Positions 1 to 12,692 of a stretch of DNA of 52,197 nucleotides are shown one piece after another. Position 1 is the stretch's first letter; each line of letters begins with the position of its first letter. The stretch covers positions 1 to 52,197 of the forward strand of contig NZ_JAIUZY010000018.1 in NCBI RefSeq assembly GCF_020171625.1. Direction: 5' to 3'. The DNA comes from Salipiger bermudensis. GTDB lineage: Bacteria > Pseudomonadota > Alphaproteobacteria > Rhodobacterales > Rhodobacteraceae. A program made the position numbers and the translations under genes. Below the pieces are notes generated by a model, which was given only the letters and a program-made list of their open reading frames with translations, was not told where the DNA came from and did not search any database.

Positions 1-2
1 CC

Positions 3-218
3 GTCAACGCCATCGCGCCGGGCTATATCGCGACCAACAACACCCAGGCCCTGCGCGACGATCCCGACCGCTCTGCCGCGATCCTCGACCGCATCCCCGC
101 CGGGCGTTGGGGCGATCCCGCGGATATAGGCGGGACGGCGGCCTTCCTCGCCTCCCCGGCGGCGACATACATCACCGGGGCCGTGCTCAACGTCGACGGC
201 GGCTGGCTGGCGCGCTGA
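3..218 (+). CDS. kduD: 2-dehydro-3-deoxy-D-gluconate 5-dehydrogenase, C-terminal part
   Basis: This is the last 71 codons of a short-chain dehydrogenase; the gene starts outside the window. The visible part has [13 protein letters not shown] and [14 protein letters not shown], and ends VDGGWLAR. These match the C-terminal third of KduD closely, including the NNTQ segment that distinguishes KduD from generic SDR proteins. KduD reduces 2,5-diketo-3-deoxygluconate to 2-keto-3-deoxygluconate with NADH in the cytoplasm, late in degradation of unsaturated galacturonate from pectin. The catalytic Tyr-x3-Lys lies upstream of the window and cannot be checked. Pectin and uronate genes downstream support the call; a different SDR is possible but less likely. 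Confidence 0.8.
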   Translation, partial: VNAIAPGYIATNNTQALRDDPDRSAAILDRIPAGRWGDPADIGGTAAFLASPAATYITGAVLNVDGGWLAR

Positions 219-383
219 GCCTGCCTGATGCCGTGAAGGGGCCGCGTCGGAGGCGACGGGGCCTTTTCGTTTTGGGGCGCGCAACCTGTCATATCAATAT
301 TGCGAAAGAACTTTCTGCAGGTGCAAAATGGGCGGGGTTAAGTTGCTGTTATATTTAGGTAATAATGAAGTTTGCCGCCGTGC

Positions 384-413
384 TTGACAGTTATCATACA
401 AGTTGGGCATATA
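384..413 (+). promoter_or_regulatory. Promoter and candidate GntR operator of the uronate TRAP operon
   Basis: TTGACA at 384-389 is followed, after 17-18 bases, by GCATAT/CATATA at 407-413, a plausible -35/-10 pair about 50 bases upstream of the dctP start. Inside the spacer, 392-400 reads TATCATACA, which on the other strand is TGTATGATA. This is one mismatch from the TGTNNNACA sites found at the other sugar-acid operons of this window. A repressor bound there would block the promoter. The promoter and operator are inferred from sequence only. Confidence 0.45.
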
Positions 414-460
414 TTGCGCAGGCAGACTCGACTCTGCCGACTGTCAGGGAGGACAAAACC

Positions 461-1429
461 ATGTTTCGTATCACCACGTCCGCGCTTGCGCTTGCTATGA
501 TTGCCGCCCCCGCCATGGCCGAGACCTGGCGCACCTGGGCGATCCATCCCGAGGGCTACCCCAACGTGACCGCGCTCGAGAGCTTTGCCGAGGACGTTGC
601 CGAAGCCACCGAGGGCCGCATCGAGCCGCAGGTCTATCCGGGTGGTGTTCTGGGCGCCCAGCCCGACGCCATCGAGCAGCTGCGTGCTGGCGCCATCGCC
701 GTCGGCAATTTCAACATGGGACCGATGGGCGAGATCGTGCCCGCGACCAACGTGCTGTCGCTGCCGTTCATCTTCCGCGACGTCGATCACATGCACGCGG
801 CGATGGATGGCGAGATCGGCCAGCGCTTCTCGGATGCTCTGTCGGAGGCGGGCATCGTGGCGCTGTCGTGGATGGATAGCGGCTCGCGCAGCTTCTACAA
901 CACCAAGAAGCCGATCATGACTCCCGCCGACATGGACGGACTGAAGTTCCGCGTCATGAGCAATGATCTCTATGTCCAGATGGTCGACAGCCTTGGCGGC
1001 AACGCCACGCCGATGGCCTATGGCGAGGTCTACCAGTCGCTCAAGACCGGCGTGATCGACGGGGCCGAGAACAACTACCCGAGCTTTGAATCCTCGAACC
1101 ACTACGAGGTGGCGAAGTACTACTCGATCACCAACCACCTGATCATCCCCGAGTGCATCTGCGTCGCCAAGTCGGTGTGGGACGAGACCTCGCCCGAGGA
1201 TCAGGAGCTGGTGCGCGAAGCGGCGATCGCCGCCGCCGAGGAGCAGCGCCAGCTCTGGGCCGAGCGCTCGGAGGCCTCCCGTGCCCAAGTCACCGAGGCC
1301 GGTGTCGAGATCAACGAAGTCGAGGATCCGATGGCGTTCCAGGACGCGATGGAGCCGGTCTATGCCAAGTTCATCGAGGCAAACCCGGATCTCGAGCAAC
1401 TGATCCGCGACATCCAGGCTGTCGAGTAA
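461..1429 (+). CDS. TRAP transporter solute-binding protein (DctP family), uronate type
   Basis: A 322-residue periplasmic receptor of a TRAP importer. ATG at 461 is chosen because AGGGAGGA lies 6 bases upstream and because it gives a clean signal peptide of about 20 residues ending APAMA before ETWRTW. An upstream in-frame ATG at 365 would add 32 residues without signal-peptide character. The family signatures IEPQVYPGGVLG, the segment around SWMDSGSRSFYNTKKP, and GEVYQSLKTGVIDGAENN are present; the last is a DctP hallmark. It is the first gene of an operon with dctQ, dctM and the galacturonate oxidation enzymes, so galacturonate or glucuronate is the likely ligand. The ligand is inferred from neighbours. 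Confidence 0.9.
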   Translation: MFRITTSALALAMIAAPAMAETWRTWAIHPEGYPNVTALESFAEDVAEATEGRIEPQVYPGGVLGAQPDAIEQLRAGAIAVGNFNMGPMGEIVPATNVLSLPFIFRDVDHMHAAMDGEIGQRFSDALSEAGIVALSWMDSGSRSFYNTKKPIMTPADMDGLKFRVMSNDLYVQMVDSLGGNATPMAYGEVYQSLKTGVIDGAENNYPSFESSNHYEVAKYYSITNHLIIPECICVAKSVWDETSPEDQELVREAAIAAAEEQRQLWAERSEASRAQVTEAGVEINEVEDPMAFQDAMEPVYAKFIEANPDLEQLIRDIQAVE

Positions 1430-1511
1430 GCACCGCTCGCACCCCGGCCTGCGGGCCGGGGTCTGCCGCAGCAAGTGGCCGCACTCGGGGCCGAATTGAG
1501 GGGAAGACGCG

Positions 1512-2018
1512 ATGTTACCTCAGGACAAGGCGGTCGCCCATATGGGGCCCGTCGAGCGAGTGTTGGATCTGCTCGCCAAGGGCTGCGTCGGCGTGGCCGG
1601 GACCGGACTGGTCGTGCTGGTGGCGATCTTCGGCTGGCTGGTCTGGGGGCGCTACGTGATGAACGACACCCCCACATGGGTCGAGCAGGTGGCCCTGCTG
1701 CTGGTGGTCTGGATCACCTTCCTCGGCGGCGCTGCCGGCGTCTGGACGCAGAGCCACCTCTCGATCGACTTCGTCCGCGAGATGCTGCCGCCGGTCCTGC
1801 GCGTGCCGTTGCACTGGCTGGCGCTGGTGGGGATGCTGGTCTTCGGCATCGTGCTGTTCTGGCAGGGCTGGACGCTGGCGCAGAGCCTCTGGCCCCGCCG
1901 CGTCCCGATGCTGGGCATCAGCGAGGGGCTCCGGGCGGTGCCGATGGCGATCTGTGGCGCGCTGACGGCGGTTTTCACACTTTACCAAGCGGTGGCGCTG
2001 GCCACACGCAATACTTGA
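1512..2018 (+). CDS. TRAP transporter small permease subunit (DctQ family)
   Basis: A 168-residue membrane protein with four predicted helices, typical of DctQ. The helices start near residues 28, 58, 98 and 140. The segment TPTWVEQVALLLVVWITFLGG and the following SHLSIDFVRE match the family pattern of a tryptophan/glutamate-rich second helix and a conserved LxIDF-type motif. ATG at 1512 follows GAGGGGAAG at a normal distance. It is 82 bases downstream of dctP and 18 bases upstream of dctM. It should form the membrane complex with DctM that imports the uronate delivered by DctP, driven by the sodium or proton gradient. Confidence 0.9.
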   Translation: MLPQDKAVAHMGPVERVLDLLAKGCVGVAGTGLVVLVAIFGWLVWGRYVMNDTPTWVEQVALLLVVWITFLGGAAGVWTQSHLSIDFVREMLPPVLRVPLHWLALVGMLVFGIVLFWQGWTLAQSLWPRRVPMLGISEGLRAVPMAICGALTAVFTLYQAVALATRNT

Positions 2019-2036
2019 CTGGCAAGGACTGAACCC

Positions 2037-3314
2037 ATGGGTCTGGCACTTCTCTTCGGGCTGTTCTTCTTCGGCCTGCTGACCGGGATGCCGGTGGCCT
2101 TTGCGCTTGGGCTCGCGACGGTGGGAGGGTTCCTCTACGAGGGTCTGCCGCTCTTCATCGGCTTCCAGCGCGTGCTGTCGGGAATCTCGGTGTTCTCGCT
2201 GCTGGCGATCCCGTTCTTCATCTTCGCAGGCGAGCTGATGATGCAGGGTGGCATCGCCGGACGCCTCGTGCGCCTCGCGAGCTATGCCGTCGGCTGGATG
2301 CGCGGCGGGCTCGGCGTGGTCAACGTGGCATCGTCGATGCTGTTCGGCGGCATCTCGGGCTCGGCGGTGGCTGACACCTCCGCGCTCGGCTCGATCCTGA
2401 TGCCGGTGATGAAGGAGAAGGGCTACGATGCCGACTACGCGGTCAACGTCACCGTGACGTCGTCGGTGGCCGGCGTGGTCATTCCGCCCTCGCACAACAT
2501 GATCCTCTTCGCAGTGGCGGCGGGCGGCGTCTCGGTCTCAAAGCTGTTCATCGCGGGCATCGTGCCCGGCGTGCTGATGTGCCTCTGCCTCGGAGTCGTG
2601 GCCTACGTTGTCGCCGTCAAGCGCGGCTACCCGGCCGAGACCTTTCCCGGCTTCAAGTCGCTTGCGATTTCGACCATCGTCGCCCTGCCGGGCCTGATGA
2701 CCGCGGTGATCATCGTGGGTGGCGTGCTCTCCGGCGTGATGACGGTCACCGAAAGCGGCGCCTTCGGCGCGATCTGGGCCATCCTCGTGACGGTGCTGGT
2801 CTACCGCGAGCTGACCTGGGAAAAGTTCCGCGCTGCCGTGGTGACCTCGGTGCGCACCACCGCGCTGGTGATGCTGCTGGTGGCGACGGCTTCGGCCTTC
2901 TCCTACCTTCTGACGCTCTATCGCGTGCCCGATCTGCTGGCGACCGCGGTGACCGGGATCTCTGACAATCCGATCATCATCCTTCTGCTGCTCAACCTCG
3001 TTCTGCTCGGTCTGGGGATGATCATGGACATGGCGGCGCTGATCCTGATCACCACGCCGATTTTCCTGCCGGTGGTCGTGGGCCTTGGCATGGACCCGAT
3101 CCAGTTCGGTGTCATCCTGATGATGAACCTCGGGCTCGGCCTCTGTACCCCACCCGTGGGCGCCTGCCTCTTCGTCGGCTGCGTCGTCGGCGGGGTGCGC
3201 ATTGACGAGGCAGTGCGGACGATCTGGCCCTTCTACCTTGCGATCTTCGGCGCGCTCATGCTGGTCACCTACGTGCCCGCCTTCTCGATGATCCTGCCGG
3301 GGCTGATGGAGTGA
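2037..3314 (+). CDS. TRAP transporter large permease subunit (DctM family)
   Basis: A 425-residue, strongly hydrophobic protein with about 11-12 membrane segments. It carries the DctM hallmark GLGLCTPPVGACLFVG near residue 365, and SGSAVADTSALGSI and PPSHNMI in the first half. DctM forms the translocation channel of tripartite ATP-independent periplasmic transporters. The stop codon overlaps a potential GTG start of udh, so import and the first catabolic enzyme are closely coupled in expression. Length and motifs are complete. Confidence 0.92.
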   Translation: MGLALLFGLFFFGLLTGMPVAFALGLATVGGFLYEGLPLFIGFQRVLSGISVFSLLAIPFFIFAGELMMQGGIAGRLVRLASYAVGWMRGGLGVVNVASSMLFGGISGSAVADTSALGSILMPVMKEKGYDADYAVNVTVTSSVAGVVIPPSHNMILFAVAAGGVSVSKLFIAGIVPGVLMCLCLGVVAYVVAVKRGYPAETFPGFKSLAISTIVALPGLMTAVIIVGGVLSGVMTVTESGAFGAIWAILVTVLVYRELTWEKFRAAVVTSVRTTALVMLLVATASAFSYLLTLYRVPDLLATAVTGISDNPIIILLLLNLVLLGLGMIMDMAALILITTPIFLPVVVGLGMDPIQFGVILMMNLGLGLCTPPVGACLFVGCVVGGVRIDEAVRTIWPFYLAIFGALMLVTYVPAFSMILPGLME

Positions 3315-3322
3315 CACAAATT

Positions 3323-4129
3323 ATGAACCGGATTCTGATCACCGGCGCCGCCGGTGCCCTCGGCACCATGCTGCGCGACAAGCTGCGCGGCCAGGCAAGG
3401 ATATTGCGCCTGTCGGATGTCGCCGAGATGCCACCCGCGGGCGCAGGCGAAGAGGTGGTGCCCTGCGACCTGAGTGATGGCGATGCGGTGATGCGGCTCG
3501 TCGAGGGCTGCGACGGCATCGTGCATCTTGGCGGCATCAGCGTCGAGCGCAGCTTCGACCTGATCGAGGCTGCCAACCTGCGCGGCGTCTACAATCTCTA
3601 CGAGGCGGCACGGTTGCATGGGATGCCGCGCATCGTGTTCGCCTCCTCGAACCACACTATCGGCTTCCACGACCAGACCACGCGGCTCGACCACACGGCG
3701 CCTTACCGGCCAGATAGTCTCTACGGCGTGTCGAAGATCTTTGGCGAGGCGGTGGCTAGCCTCTACCACGACAAGTTCGGACAGGAGAGCGCGCTGGTGC
3801 GCATCGGCTTCTGCACGCCCAAGCCCGAGAACTGGCGCATCCTGTCGGTCTGGTTCAGCCATGACGATTTCGTCTCGTTGATCGAGGCGGTCTTCGCCGC
3901 GCCGCGGCTCGGTTGCACCATGGTCTGGGGTGTGTCGGCCAACGATCACGGCTGGTGGGACAATTCCCACGCGGGCTTCCTCGGTTGGCGGCCAAAGGAC
4001 AACGCCGCCGCCTTCGCCGAAGAGATCGCCCGCACCGTCCCGCGCCCCGATCCGAACGACGCGATCGCCCGCTATCAGGGCGGCGTCTTCACTGATGAAC
4101 CCATTCATCCATCCCGCAAGGAGGACTGA
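3323..4129 (+). CDS. udh: Uronate dehydrogenase (NAD-dependent)
   Basis: A 268-residue SDR-type enzyme that oxidises D-galacturonate or D-glucuronate at C1 to the aldarolactone with NAD. The nucleotide-binding start MNRILITGAAGALG, the HLGGISVE segment, FASSNHTIG, Tyr134-GVS-Lys138, and GWWDNSHAGFLGWRPKDN match Agrobacterium Udh closely. A GTG at 3311, overlapping the dctM stop, would add four residues. ATG at 3323 is preferred because it aligns with the family N-terminus and has GGAG upstream. It sits between the importer and the enzymes that consume its product. The call is from direct recognition of the family. Confidence 0.93.
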   Translation: MNRILITGAAGALGTMLRDKLRGQARILRLSDVAEMPPAGAGEEVVPCDLSDGDAVMRLVEGCDGIVHLGGISVERSFDLIEAANLRGVYNLYEAARLHGMPRIVFASSNHTIGFHDQTTRLDHTAPYRPDSLYGVSKIFGEAVASLYHDKFGQESALVRIGFCTPKPENWRILSVWFSHDDFVSLIEAVFAAPRLGCTMVWGVSANDHGWWDNSHAGFLGWRPKDNAAAFAEEIARTVPRPDPNDAIARYQGGVFTDEPIHPSRKED

Positions 4130-4130
4130 C

Positions 4131-7826
<3,696 letters not shown>

Positions 7827-7830
<4 letters not shown>

Positions 7831-8687
7831 TCGACCGCAAGCTCTCGGGAGCGAAGCCCCGGACGCCAATGCCGAAAGGCGCGGTGGACACCCAGATGCA
7901 CATGTACCTGCCGGGCTTCGCCATGCGGGCGGATGGGGCGGGCCGCCCGGCCGATCCACTGCCGACCCCCGAGATGTATCGCGAGTCCATGCGCTGGCTC
8001 GGGCTCGACGCGGTGGTGGTCACCCAGGGCAATGCGCATGGCACCGACAATGCCAGCCTGCTGGCCTGCCTCGCCGAGATGGGCGACTGCGCCCGCGGTG
8101 TGGCAGTGATCACCCCAGAGACGACGGAAGCCGAGATCGCGCGGCTCTCCGACGGCGGCATCGTGGGGGCGCGGATCATGGACCTGCCCGGCGGCGCGGT
8201 CGGGCTCGACGCACTCGAGGCGGTGGATGCCATCGCCGCCGACGCCGGCTGGATGCTGGCGGTGCAGTTCGACGGTTCGGCCCTGCCGGAGCTCGAGCCG
8301 CGGCTCGCGGCGCTGAAATCGCGCTGGGTGCTGGACCACCATGCCAAGATCTTCGACGGCGCGACGCCCGCGCATGTCGATGTCATCAAGCGGCTGCTCG
8401 ACGGCGGGCGCTGCTGGTTCAAGTTCGCGGGCTGCTACGAAAGCTCGCGCAGCGGCGGGCCGGATTTCCCCGACATCGCCGAGGTCGCGCGCGAGATCGG
8501 GGCGCACGCGCCGGACCGGATCGTCTGGGGCACCAACTGGCCGCACAACGCCGCACAAAAGACCGAGGACTATCCCGACGACGCCCATCTGCTCGATCTT
8601 GCGATGTCGTGGCTGCCCGATGACGAGGCGCGGCGCATGACACTGGTCGACACGCCGCGCGCGCTTTTCGGTTTCGCGCCGGCCTGA
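7827..8687 (+). CDS. gli: D-galactarolactone isomerase (amidohydrolase superfamily)
   Basis: A 286-residue amidohydrolase of the 2-pyrone-4,6-dicarboxylate lactonase type. KGAVDTQMHMYLPGF near residue 15, TQGNAHGTDN, VGARIMDLPGGAV, the WVLDHHAKIF strand and RIVWGTNWPHN match the galactaro-delta-lactone isomerase beside gci in Agrobacterium. It is expected to convert the 1,5-lactone released by Udh into the 1,4-lactone used by Gci. It is the last gene of the eight-gene operon and ends 21 bases before the convergent GH105 gene. The role is from established knowledge of the family. Confidence 0.9.
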
Positions 8688-8708
8688 GGGGCCGACGCTT
8701 GGCGGGGG

Positions 8709-9788
8709 TCAGGCGGTTTCGGCCGCCAGCCCCGCCCGCACGACTTCCGCTCCGGCCATCATCAGCGGCCCGACGCCCTTGGCGTCATCGGCGACGATCT
8801 TCTCGCGCGTGTAATAGCCCGGCGAGCCGTCGCGATAGACACCTTCGAAACCACCGAGCCCCGCCACGTGGCAGATCCGGGTCAGCCGCGTCACGCCCTT
8901 GGTCTCTTCGAGCCGGGTCGCGACCAGCGCCTCCCACGCTCGCCGTCCCGCTGCCGCCTCGGGCGCGAGGTCCACGCGGGCGGCGCCGAGCAGGGCATAG
9001 GCGAACATCGCAGAGGCCGAGCTTTCCTCGTAATTGCCGTCCAGAGCCGGCGCGTCGAGGACCTGCGGCCAGAGCCCCGAGGGTGCCTGTTGCGCCACAA
9101 TCGCGTCGAGCAGCGCCTTGGTGCGGGGCAGGGGCGCGCGCTCGGGGACGAGCTCGGCCAGATCGACCAGCGCCATGGCGAGCCAGCCCACCGCACGCGC
9201 CCAGACCGCGGCCGAGCGCCCGGTCTCGGGGTCGGCCCAGTCCTGCGCCCGCACCGCATCGTAGCCATGCACATAAAGCCCCGCCGGCCCCTCGGTGAGA
9301 TCGAGCGCCCGCTCCAGCTGGGCCATGGCGTCGTCGATCAGTTCGGGCCGGTCGCGGCGCTGCGCGTATTCGACCTGAAACGGCAGGCCCATGTAGATGC
9401 CGTCGAGCCAGACCTGCTCGGGGTAGCGCTTCTTGTGCCAGTAATTGCCGGCTTGGGTGCGGGGATGACGGGCAAGCTGATCGGCCAGCCGGTCGGCGGC
9501 GGCCATGTAACGCGGGTCGCCGGTTTGATCGGCGAGGTGGAACAGGCAGCGCCCGGCGAGGATGTTGTCGATGTTGAACTCCTCCGGATCGAAGCCCTGC
9601 AACGTGCCATCGGCGGCGATCTGCGGGGCGGTCAGGCGCAACAGGTGGTCGCGCCAGCGCGCCTCGCCGGTGGCCCGGTGCAGCAGCACGAGACCGCGAT
9701 AGATGCAGCCATCCTCGTAGCACCAGCGGCCGTCCTTGTAGGGCTCGTAGCGGCTGGCGTAGGCGTCGAAATAGGAGAAAGGGGTCAT
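8709..9788 (-). CDS. Unsaturated (rhamno)galacturonyl hydrolase, GH105 family
   Basis: A 359-residue (alpha/alpha)6-barrel glycoside hydrolase of the YteR/YesR type. It removes the 4,5-unsaturated uronate from the non-reducing end of pectin oligomers left by lyases. Recognisable segments are [11 protein letters not shown] (residues 22-32), [20 protein letters not shown] with the general acid Asp, [12 protein letters not shown] near 200, and [15 protein letters not shown]. There is no signal peptide, so it acts in the cytoplasm on imported oligosaccharides. Its start overlaps the GH28 stop (ATGA), and it ends the tog operon. Confidence 0.88.
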   Translation of the reverse strand: MTPFSYFDAYASRYEPYKDGRWCYEDGCIYRGLVLLHRATGEARWRDHLLRLTAPQIAADGTLQGFDPEEFNIDNILAGRCLFHLADQTGDPRYMAAADRLADQLARHPRTQAGNYWHKKRYPEQVWLDGIYMGLPFQVEYAQRRDRPELIDDAMAQLERALDLTEGPAGLYVHGYDAVRAQDWADPETGRSAAVWARAVGWLAMALVDLAELVPERAPLPRTKALLDAIVAQQAPSGLWPQVLDAPALDGNYEESSASAMFAYALLGAARVDLAPEAAAGRRAWEALVATRLEETKGVTRLTRICHVAGLGGFEGVYRDGSPGYYTREKIVADDAKGVGPLMMAGAEVVRAGLAAETA

Positions 9789-11353
9789 TGGCGCTCCGGG
9801 GCTCTGGCTGTTTCAAGGGCTTCGGCGGCGGTCAGCCCGCCGGGCTGGATCTGGAGGCCGGGCGCGATGACCTCGGCCTGTTCGGCAAGCAGGCCCGCGT
9901 GCCGGAGCGGGGTGATGCCCGCGGCCATCAGCGGTGGTACGGGTCGGGCCGCCGGGTCATGCGAGAGCACGCGCACCCGCTCGATCCGGATCGGCCCGAA
10001 GGGGGCTTCGGCGAGGCCGAGAAAGGCGCCGAGCGCGTGGGCCAGTCCGCTGATCTCGACGTCGGAGATCGCGATTCTGCCGACATGGGGCGTGCTTTCC
10101 CCGACTGGCGCGGGGGCGCGGTCTTGCACCCATGGGGCGTGGCCGTCCGCGTCGCAGAAATAGTGCCCGTTGGCTGCAAAGGCGGTCTGCACGCCCTCCA
10201 TCGTGACGTCGTGAAAGCGGATGTCCTCGACCGCGCCGCCACGGCCGCGGCGGGTCTTGATGCGCAGGCCGCGGTCCGTGCCGCGCATTTCGCAGTGAGA
10301 GACGGTCACGTCGCGCACGCCGCCCGACATCTCCGATCCGATCACCACGCCACCATGGCCGCGCTCCATCAGGCAATGTTGCACCCTGATGCCGGTGGTG
10401 GGGCGCAGGTGGGCGCTTTCGCCATTGGGCCCGCGCTTGCCGGCTTTGATGGCGATGCAGTCGTCGCCGACCGAGAAATGCGTGCCGGTGATCTCGACAT
10501 CCTCGCACATCTCGGGATTGAAGCCGTCGGTGTTGGGGCTGTCGTGCGGCGCCTCGATGCGCACCGCGGCGGCGGTAAGCCTTTGGCAGCCCTGGGGGTG
10601 GATCGTCCAGGACGGCGCGTTGCGGATGGTGAAGCCGAGCAGCGTGGTGTCGGTGCAGTCGATCAGGTGCAGGCCGCGCGGACGGCGCGCGCCCTGACGT
10701 GTCTCCTTTGGCCAGGTCCACCAGTCGCCCCGGTCACCGCCACCGTCGAGGGTACCCGGGCCGGAGATGGTGAGGTCGCTTGTGCCGATGGCGTGGAGCG
10801 GCGCGGCGAAGCAGGGCTCCGGCAGGCCCTCCCAGCTTCCGAGCATCTCGCCGTCCCGCCAGGCAGGCAGGATCGGCCAGCCTTCGCGGTCACGCGGCGC
10901 GGCAAGCACGGCGCCCTCGGCAAGGTGCAGCGTCATGCGGCTGCGCAGTTCCACCGGCCCGGCGACATAGCGCCCCAGCGGCACCAGCACCGTGCCGCCC
11001 TCGGGCACGGCGGCGATGGCCGCGGCGATGGCACGGGCCGTCTCGGCCGCCGCCTCGGGCGTGTCTGCCGTGTCTGGGATGGCGCCGTGATCGCGGATGT
11101 CCACCAACCCGGCGCACGGCGCGGTCTCGAAGGCGAAGGGTGCGAAGCCCTCCGCTTCGAGTTCGTAGCGCATGGCGGGCGCGAGGTCGTGCAGCGCGAG
11201 GCTCACCTGCGCCGCCACCCCCCGGGCGACCGTCTTCCCGGCGTGCGTCAGCTGCCAGGGAACAGCAGGAGAAAGCGTGTAGCGCGCGCCTGGCTGCGGC
11301 AGGCATAGGGCCACCGACCGCGCGGAACGCGCGGCAAATCGGATGCTGGGCAT
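9785..11353 (-). CDS. Polygalacturonase, GH28 family, cytoplasmic exo-type
   Basis: A 522-residue protein. Residues about 1-85 look like a fibronectin-III-like lead domain, followed by a right-handed beta-helix. The GH28 catalytic motifs are complete: NTD at 274-276, DD at 297-298, GH in [10 protein letters not shown] at 332-333 and RIKT at 364-367. No signal peptide is present, unlike secreted endo-enzymes. With the oligogalacturonide importer immediately upstream, an intracellular exo-acting role releasing galacturonate from imported oligomers is inferred. The start lies 61 bases after togB. Confidence 0.88.
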   Translation of the reverse strand: MPSIRFAARSARSVALCLPQPGARYTLSPAVPWQLTHAGKTVARGVAAQVSLALHDLAPAMRYELEAEGFAPFAFETAPCAGLVDIRDHGAIPDTADTPEAAAETARAIAAAIAAVPEGGTVLVPLGRYVAGPVELRSRMTLHLAEGAVLAAPRDREGWPILPAWRDGEMLGSWEGLPEPCFAAPLHAIGTSDLTISGPGTLDGGGDRGDWWTWPKETRQGARRPRGLHLIDCTDTTLLGFTIRNAPSWTIHPQGCQRLTAAAVRIEAPHDSPNTDGFNPEMCEDVEITGTHFSVGDDCIAIKAGKRGPNGESAHLRPTTGIRVQHCLMERGHGGVVIGSEMSGGVRDVTVSHCEMRGTDRGLRIKTRRGRGGAVEDIRFHDVTMEGVQTAFAANGHYFCDADGHAPWVQDRAPAPVGESTPHVGRIAISDVEISGLAHALGAFLGLAEAPFGPIRIERVRVLSHDPAARPVPPLMAAGITPLRHAGLLAEQAEVIAPGLQIQPGGLTAAEALETARAPERQ

Positions 11354-11414
11354 GGGTCGGACCTCGGGTCTGGAAAGAGGGCCGCCCCGGCGCGTGGCCG
11401 GGGCGGCCGGACGG

Positions 11415-12671
11415 TCAGGAGTCGAAGTCGCTCAGCACGTCGTTGGCGGCATCGATGATCGCTTCGGCAGCCTCGACCTCGTCGATCATGCCGTAGGAAT
11501 ACTCCTCGAGCGTGTCGATGAAGGCGCCGCGCAGCTCCGGATGCTCGTTGAAGGGCGAGATCGCCGGGCCGCTGGCCGCCATCGCGATCTCATGCGCCTT
11601 GACGATCTCGGGCTTGATCATGCCGGCCTCGATCAGCCGGTCCGCCGCCACTTTCGAGGCGGGCAGGCCGCGCGTGTCCTTGAGGGCATCGATGCCCTCT
11701 GGCTCGGTCAGCATGCAGTTCAGGATCTCTGCCGCCGCCTCCGGATTGTCGGAATTGCGCGAGATCGCGAACAGCATCGAGGGCTTGCGATACGCACCAT
11801 CGGTCACCGCGTCCTCGAAGCGGATCGGGGTGACGCTGTCGATGGTCTGGCCCTCTTCGAGGGTGTCGGCATACTTGAAATAGGTCGTGTCCCACTCGTA
11901 GGAGCCGGCGATGCGGCCCTGTGCCCAGTCCTGTTTCTCGTAGAGATTGACGTTCCCCTCACCGGCCTCCTGCTGCTGGCTGCGCACCGCGCCGGTCTCG
12001 ATCAGGCGGCCATAGAAGGCGATGCCTGCAGCCAGCTCTTCCGGCGTCCATGCGACGCGGTTGGTCTCGGGATCGACCAGATCCTTGCCGGTTTTCTGCA
12101 CCACCGCCAGCGTCACCAGAAGCTGCGCGGTCTCCTTCACCGCGTTGAAGAGGTTGTAGCCCTCGCCCTGGCTTTCGCGGAGCGCGGCAGCGGCGGAGAA
12201 GAACTCTTCCCAAGTCGAGGGCACCGGAATGCCAGCCGCCTCGAGCGTGGTGGTGTTGAAGAAGAACACACGCCCCGTGGTCGACAACGGCAGGCCGTTG
12301 AGCTTGCCCTGCACGGTGACAGTGGCGAGCTGGTCATCGGACCATTGCGACAGGTCGATGGTCTCCGACAGCTCGGTCAGATCATAGAAGCCCTCGCCAT
12401 CCTGCGAGAACAGCGGCAGCCACGGCCAGTTCACCTGCACGATATCGGCTTCGGTGCTTCCGGCCATCTGGGTGGTCAGCTTCTCGAGATAGCCGTCGAA
12501 GCCGGTGAATTCCGGCGCGACCGTGTGGCCGTATTTCTCGCCACAGACCTTGAGCGCCTCCTGCGTTGCGATGTGGCGGCTGTCGCCGCCCCACCACGAC
12601 ATGCGCAGATCGGCCGCGGTGGCCTGCGAGGCCAGCGTCAGCGCCAGCGCGGTTGTCAGATGCAGTTTCAT
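11415..12671 (-). CDS. togB: Oligogalacturonide-type ABC transporter solute-binding protein
   Basis: A 418-residue family-1 sugar-binding protein with a signal peptide ([20 protein letters not shown]). It matches TogB at many places: [54 protein letters not shown] and [16 protein letters not shown]. The aromatic ligand-binding residues of this family are therefore retained. TogB binds oligogalacturonides in the periplasm for import by TogMNA. It follows the ATPase gene by 21 bases and precedes GH28. Substrate is inferred from the strong family match and the pectinase neighbours. Confidence 0.88.
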   Translation of the reverse strand: MKLHLTTALALTLASQATAADLRMSWWGGDSRHIATQEALKVCGEKYGHTVAPEFTGFDGYLEKLTTQMAGSTEADIVQVNWPWLPLFSQDGEGFYDLTELSETIDLSQWSDDQLATVTVQGKLNGLPLSTTGRVFFFNTTTLEAAGIPVPSTWEEFFSAAAALRESQGEGYNLFNAVKETAQLLVTLAVVQKTGKDLVDPETNRVAWTPEELAAGIAFYGRLIETGAVRSQQQEAGEGNVNLYEKQDWAQGRIAGSYEWDTTYFKYADTLEEGQTIDSVTPIRFEDAVTDGAYRKPSMLFAISRNSDNPEAAAEILNCMLTEPEGIDALKDTRGLPASKVAADRLIEAGMIKPEIVKAHEIAMAASGPAISPFNEHPELRGAFIDTLEEYSYGMIDEVEAAEAIIDAANDVLSDFDS

Positions 12672-12692
12672 CGGGGTCCTCCTCCCAAAGGG

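Noticed and set aside
226-275. Terminator after kduD
   Set aside because: AAGGGGCC...GGGGCCTT looks like a hairpin at first sight, but the inner GG faces GG; only short mismatched stems form.
338-1474. Long open frame opposite dctP (378 codons, minus strand)
   Set aside because: Shadow of a GC-rich gene: Arg/His/Gly-rich translation, no ribosome site, and the plus strand encodes a clear DctP with signal peptide.
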